Assembly: GCA_025163595.1 (NCBI GenBank)
Contig: CP104100.1
Location: forward strand, 1,984,001 to 2,048,000
DNA from: Phaeobacter sp. G2
GTDB taxonomy: Bacteria; Pseudomonadota; Alphaproteobacteria; Rhodobacterales; Rhodobacteraceae
DNA: 64,000 nt
Direction: 5' to 3'
In this document: positions 60,631 to 64,000 of the stretch, in pieces
Numbering within the stretch: the first letter of the stretch is position 1
How the letters are laid out: the number at the start of each line of letters is the position of its first letter
The notes under the pieces: generated by a model
What the model was told of the DNA's origin: nothing
The model's input: the letters and a program-made list of their open reading frames with translations, nothing else
Database searches by the model: none
Position numbers and translations under genes: made by a program

Positions 60631-62295
60631 CTAGGCCACCTTTTTCTGAGCCTCGGGATAGAGCGCGGACTTGAAGGGCTCCATGCCAAGACGGCGATAG
60701 GTCTCAAGGAAGGTCTCATCTTCCCCGCTGCGGATCGCAAGATAGGTTTCAACCAGCCGCTCAACGGCGGGGACGATCTCGTCATAGGCAAAGCCGGGGC
60801 CGGTCCGTTTGCCGATCGCGGCTGTTTCCGTGGCATCGCCCCCCAGGGTAATCTGGTAGTTCTCCACCCCGGCGCGATCCAGACCAAGAATGCCGATATG
60901 GGCCACGTGGTGGTGACCACAGGCGTTGATGCAGCCCGAGATCTTGATCTGCAGATGGCCGATGTCATGCTCCAGCTTCAGATCATCAAAGCGGCTGGCG
61001 ATTTCCTGTGCCACCGGGATCGAGCGCGCGGTTGCCAGGGCGCAGTAATCCATGCCGGGGCAGGCGATGATGTCCGAGATCAGGCCGATATTGGCGGTGG
61101 CCAGAGCGTGCTGTTTCAGACGCGCATGCAGCGCGGGCAGGTCGGATTTATGCACATGGGGAATGATCACGTTCTGCTGGTGGCTGATGCGCAGCTCATC
61201 ATAGCCAAATTCCTGCGCCAGATCCGCCATAACCCGCATCTGTTCAGCGCTGGCATCCCCTGGGGTTTGGCCATGGGCCTTGATCGAGATGGTGACGATG
61301 GCATGGTTGGGGTCGCGGTGTGCGGCCAGGTTGGTATCGGCCCAGGCGCGAAACACCGGATCCGCAGCATAGGTGGCGTCATAGGTGCTGATGTCGCCAG
61401 AGCGGAACGCAGGGGCCGCAAAATGGGTCTTGATCTCGTTCAGCAGCGCCTGATCGGTGCCGTCAAACTCGGCGCGACGCTCTGCAAAGCGGGCCTCGAC
61501 CAGCTCACGGACTTTTTCGATGCCGTTTTCCTGCACGGTGATCTTGATGCGGGCCTTGTATTTGTTATCGCGGCGTCCCAGCACGTTATAGACGCTGAGA
61601 ACGGATTCCAGATAGGGCAGCAGATCCGGCTGCGGCAGGAAGTCACGAATGACTTTGCCCACCATGGGGGTGCGGCCCAGGCCACCGCCGACGATGACCT
61701 CAAAGCCGATCTCACCGTCGCGCTCGACCATACGCAGACCCACGTCATGGGCTTTGGTCACGGCCCGGTCATTGGGGCTGCCGGTGATGGCGATTTTGAA
61801 CTTGCGGCCCAGGAACTGAAACTCGGGGTGGTCGGTGGACCACTGGCGGATCAGTTCTGCATAGGGGCGCGGGTCTGTCAGCTCATCCGCGGCGGCGCCG
61901 GCAAAGTGGTCTGCGGTGGTGTTGCGGATGGTATTGCCAGAGGTCTGGATTGCGTGCAGGCCGACTTCGCCGAGGGCATCCAGCATATCGGGGATGTCGT
62001 TCAGCTTGGGCCAGTTGTACTGGATATTCTGGCGGGTGGTGAAGTGGCCATAGCCCTTGTCCCACTTCTCGGCCAGCAGCGCCAGGGCGCGCATCTGGTC
62101 AGAGTTCAGCGTGCCATAGGGGATCGCAACCCGCAGCATATAGGCGTGCAGCTGCAGATAGACGCCATTCATCAGGCGCAGCGGTTTGAATTCATCCTCG
62201 GTGAGCGAGCCATCAATGCGGCGGGCAACCTGGGCGCGGAACTGGGCGTTGCGTTCGGCCAGAAAGGCCTCGTCAAAGGCGTTGTACTTATACAT
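60631..62295 (-). CDS. cysI: Ferredoxin-type sulfite (nitrite/sulfite) reductase
   Basis: 554 residues. Six-electron reduction of sulfite to sulfide, with siroheme and a [4Fe-4S] cluster. Cys412, Cys418, Cys455 and Cys459 (CPGMDYC and CINAC) are the cluster ligands. TTRQNIQYNWPKL and GSPNDRAVTKAHD are family motifs. The length fits the ferredoxin-dependent hemoprotein class. Its start overlaps the DUF2849 gene by eight bases. MYKYNAFDEAFL opens the protein. Confidence 0.95.
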   Translation of the reverse strand: MYKYNAFDEAFLAERNAQFRAQVARRIDGSLTEDEFKPLRLMNGVYLQLHAYMLRVAIPYGTLNSDQMRALALLAEKWDKGYGHFTTRQNIQYNWPKLNDIPDMLDALGEVGLHAIQTSGNTIRNTTADHFAGAAADELTDPRPYAELIRQWSTDHPEFQFLGRKFKIAITGSPNDRAVTKAHDVGLRMVERDGEIGFEVIVGGGLGRTPMVGKVIRDFLPQPDLLPYLESVLSVYNVLGRRDNKYKARIKITVQENGIEKVRELVEARFAERRAEFDGTDQALLNEIKTHFAAPAFRSGDISTYDATYAADPVFRAWADTNLAAHRDPNHAIVTISIKAHGQTPGDASAEQMRVMADLAQEFGYDELRISHQQNVIIPHVHKSDLPALHARLKQHALATANIGLISDIIACPGMDYCALATARSIPVAQEIASRFDDLKLEHDIGHLQIKISGCINACGHHHVAHIGILGLDRAGVENYQITLGGDATETAAIGKRTGPGFAYDEIVPAVERLVETYLAIRSGEDETFLETYRRLGMEPFKSALYPEAQKKVA

Positions 62296-62596
62296 GGGCT
62301 GCGGCCTCCTGTTTGCCGTGGCTGTAGTTGGATGGGCCTTTGCGGCGGAAATCTTCGCGGAAATGCACCGGTTCCGGGCCGTCGGGGCCGGCCTTGGCAT
62401 CGGCCAGATAGGCGCCGACGATGCGGATATTTTGCTTTTCAGCCTCCAGCAGGCGCAGCTGCGCTTCGGCTTCATCGACGATCAATTCCGCCTGGGCGAG
62501 ATCGCGGGTCCAGCTGTTGTCGGCCTGGAAGTAGATCACATCGCCTTCCAGAAGATCATTGGCGGTGATGACTTTGGGGGTGAAGGGACGGGCCAT
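62288..62596 (-). CDS. DUF2849-family protein
   Basis: 102 residues. MARPFTPKVITANDLLEGDV and LRLLEAEKQNIRIVGAYLADA, then VHFREDFRRKGPSNYSHGK are the DUF2849 pattern. The family is found between siroheme synthase and sulfite reductase genes in alphaproteobacteria, role unknown. Start and stop overlap both neighbours (TAATG with the SUMT gene, eight bases with cysI), so translation is coupled along the operon. Confidence 0.9.
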   Translation of the reverse strand: MARPFTPKVITANDLLEGDVIYFQADNSWTRDLAQAELIVDEAEAQLRLLEAEKQNIRIVGAYLADAKAGPDGPEPVHFREDFRRKGPSNYSHGKQEAAAHV

Positions 62597-63414
62597 TATG
62601 CAAGCTCCATGTTTAGGTCTGAAAGGGCGGCCAGGCTTTGGCGCGGCGCGAGCCCAAGAAAGGTAAGAGCGGGACCATCAAAATCCGCTGCGGCGAGATC
62701 TGTTGGCAGGCGTTCAAGGGTGGTCTCCAATACCCGCTGATTGGCGCGGGAGGCGTTTTCGATCACCGTGACCGGCGTGGCGCGATTGGCGCCATGCATG
62801 ATCATGCGGCCCTGCACAAAACGGGCGGATTTCTTGCCCATGTAGATGGCTGCGACCTCGCCGGGGCGGGCCAGAGCGGCCCAGTCCTGATCGGCAAAGC
62901 CACGGGTGTCATGGCCAGTGAGAAAGCGCACCGAAGAGTTGCGCCCCCGCTGGGTCAGGCTCTGGCCGATACTGGCAACGGCGGCAGAGGCTGCGGTGAT
63001 GCCGGGCATGATCTGATAGGCGACACCGGCCTCTTCGCAGGCGGTGAGCTCCTCGTCCAGGCGGCCAAAGATGGTGGGATCACCGGATTTCAGGCGCAGA
63101 ACCTTCAGGCCGGCCTGGGCATGGGCAACCATACGGGCGCAGATCTCTTCCTGGCTCATCGAGGGACCAAAGCCCTCTTTGCCGACGTCTTCCAGCTGCG
63201 CCTGCGCCCCTGCAAGCGCCAGGATCTCGGCGCTGACCAGCCGGTCGAACAAGATCACATCCGCCTCTTGCAGCGCGCGTGCCACTTTGAGGGTCAGCAG
63301 CTCAGGATCGCCGGGACCAGAGCCGGCAAAGGCCACTTGGCCGCGGCTCAGGCAACACATGCCGCTGCGGCTGTGCGCGGGGGAATTGGCGGTATGTGTC
63401 ATTGGACCGGTCAT
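62596..63414 (-). CDS. cobA: Uroporphyrinogen-III C-methyltransferase (SUMT domain only)
   Basis: 272 residues. Methylates uroporphyrinogen III to precorrin-2 for siroheme. VAFAGSGPGDPELLTLKVARALQ is the SAM-binding loop, LRLKSGDPTIFGRLDEELT the second motif, and GITAASAAVASIGQSLTQRG the third. It lacks the CysG N-terminal dehydrogenase/chelatase half, so a second gene must supply it. It heads the cys operon; the start is ATG at 63414, with the upstream frame to 63522 lying in the promoter. Confidence 0.95.
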   Translation of the reverse strand: MTGPMTHTANSPAHSRSGMCCLSRGQVAFAGSGPGDPELLTLKVARALQEADVILFDRLVSAEILALAGAQAQLEDVGKEGFGPSMSQEEICARMVAHAQAGLKVLRLKSGDPTIFGRLDEELTACEEAGVAYQIMPGITAASAAVASIGQSLTQRGRNSSVRFLTGHDTRGFADQDWAALARPGEVAAIYMGKKSARFVQGRMIMHGANRATPVTVIENASRANQRVLETTLERLPTDLAAADFDGPALTFLGLAPRQSLAALSDLNMELA

Positions 63415-63466
63415 GTCTGGCCTCTTTACTGTTGTTTGGCTGTTGTTTGACTTACGAGTGTATATA

Positions 63467-63477
63467 GGAAATATTCC
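63467..63477. promoter_or_regulatory. Possible operator in the cys/lrp divergent promoter
   Basis: GGAA-ATA-TTCC, a near-perfect dyad in the AT-rich intergenic region between the cys operon and the Lrp-family gene. A second dyad GGTGG-TTTGTT-CCACC lies at about 63509-63524. Either may bind the regulator. Confidence 0.45.
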
Positions 63478-63571
63478 CGCTATTACGCTATATGTCGGAG
63501 TGAATAAGGTGGTTTGTTCCACCTGACGGTGGCCGCAGGCAGGTTTGTCCTAAAGTAGAGGGAAATTGAGA

Positions 63572-64000
63572 ATGACAGCACGGATCGATGTGACAGACCG
63601 GAAAATTCTGGCGGAGCTGCAGCGCGATGCGGGGCAATCGCTGGATGAAATCGCCCGTCAGGTGGGCAGTTCCAAGACCCCTGTGTGGAATCGGATCCGC
63701 AAATTGCGCGAGGCCGGGGTTATTGGTCAGCAGACCATGGTGCTGGATGCAGAGGCGCTGGGGTTTGAGGCCTGTTTCTTTGTATTGATCCGCACCTCAG
63801 AGCATGAGGCGGATTGGCAGGCCAAGTTTCTGAAGGCTTTGCGCGACCGCCCGGAAGTGCAGGAGGCGCATCGGCTGGCGGGGGATATCGACTATATTCT
63901 CAAGGTGCGGGTGCAAAACGCGCGGGCCTATGATGTGTTTTATCAGGCGCTGATTTCAGAGGTGAAGGTGCATAATGTAACGGCGCTTTTGTCGATGGAA
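63572..64000 (+). CDS. Lrp/AsnC-family regulator, 3' end outside window
   Basis: 143 codons are in the window, about 10-15 residues short of the usual length. The N-terminal HTH has LDEIARQVGSSKTPVWNRIRKL (split here: DEIARQVGSSK, then VWNRIRKLREAG). The RAM ligand domain follows with LKVRVQNARAYDVFY and VTALLSME at the edge. It is divergent to the cys operon across 157 bp, and likely controls it, perhaps with cysteine or a related metabolite as ligand. Target and ligand are inferred from position. Confidence 0.92.
   Translation, partial: MTARIDVTDRKILAELQRDAGQSLDEIARQVGSSKTPVWNRIRKLREAGVIGQQTMVLDAEALGFEACFFVLIRTSEHEADWQAKFLKALRDRPEVQEAHRLAGDIDYILKVRVQNARAYDVFYQALISEVKVHNVTALLSME

Noticed and set aside
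60367..62568. Plus-strand reading frame of 733 codons
   Set aside because: Antisense to cysH, cysI and DUF2849 with intact motifs; no recognisable domain.
1..64000. CRISPR arrays, tRNA, rRNA, insertion sequences, prophage
   Set aside because: No regular spaced repeats, transposase motifs, phage genes, or tRNA-like cloverleaf sequences were noticed, although a tRNA search program was not run.

Overview
The window is chromosomal DNA of an alphaproteobacterium, most likely a roseobacter-group member of the Rhodobacteraceae. This is inferred from the gene set (coaX-rnj, tatABC, surE-pcm-nlpD, radA-cvpA-purF, alr-dnaB, the siroheme/cys operon with DUF2849 and DUF934), from Hint-domain and GT2 proteins typical of that family, from FnrL-type and CtrA-type sites, and from a recurrent roseobacter intergenic element. 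No tRNA, rRNA, CRISPR array, insertion sequence or prophage was seen. Coding density is high and almost all long antisense reading frames are shadows. Layout: 1-4370 holds coaX (5' end cut off), rnj, a 57-aa small protein and a DEAD-box helicase. 4648-11050 holds a GT2-like glycosyltransferase with an unknown partner, prfC, a soluble hybrid histidine kinase and a Hint-domain protein. 11360-16819 holds a divergent SDR, an AlkD-like protein, an arsenite methyltransferase, an orphan iron-type ABC ATPase, and a WYL regulator with a small target gene and a clear palindromic operator. 17040-22678 holds tatABC, a DUF815 ATPase and the surE-pcm-nlpD operon. 23015-33545 holds an SDR, small hypotheticals, purF, a degenerate Hint protein inserted between cvpA and purF behind an AT-rich region with CtrA, CcrM and DnaA motifs, then cvpA, radA, and an alr-mlaE-mlaF-membrane protein-pqiA operon. 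33900-38181 holds a secreted PEBP-like protein, dnaB, pyrE and pyrC. 38320-45315 is a minus-strand surface-glycan type cluster: two GT2 enzymes, a sulfotransferase, a sulfotransferase-like/GT2 fusion, an FkbM methyltransferase and an unknown protein. 45617-55894 is a cox-like molybdenum hydroxylase locus (MoxR ATPase, VWA protein, XdhC, molybdopterin-binding protein, small-large-medium subunits) with two YeeE/YedE sulfur-transport proteins in its middle preceded by a perfect FNR box. Its large subunit carries AYRGAGR, the form II signature, so CO oxidation should not be assumed. 56001-64000 holds a membrane protein, infC with a probable AUA start, an Ala/Thr/Glu-repeat membrane-anchored protein, fpr, and the assimilatory sulfate-reduction operon (SUMT, DUF2849, sulfite reductase, APS-type reductase, DUF934) facing a divergent Lrp-family regulator cut by the window end. 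Functionally the window mixes housekeeping genes with three accessory blocks worth attention: the glycosyl/sulfotransferase cluster, the form II molybdenum hydroxylase locus with sulfur transporters, and the degenerate Hint gene with its cell-cycle-type upstream region. Coordinates and motifs were read by eye; family assignments come from recognised motifs and were not checked by database search.
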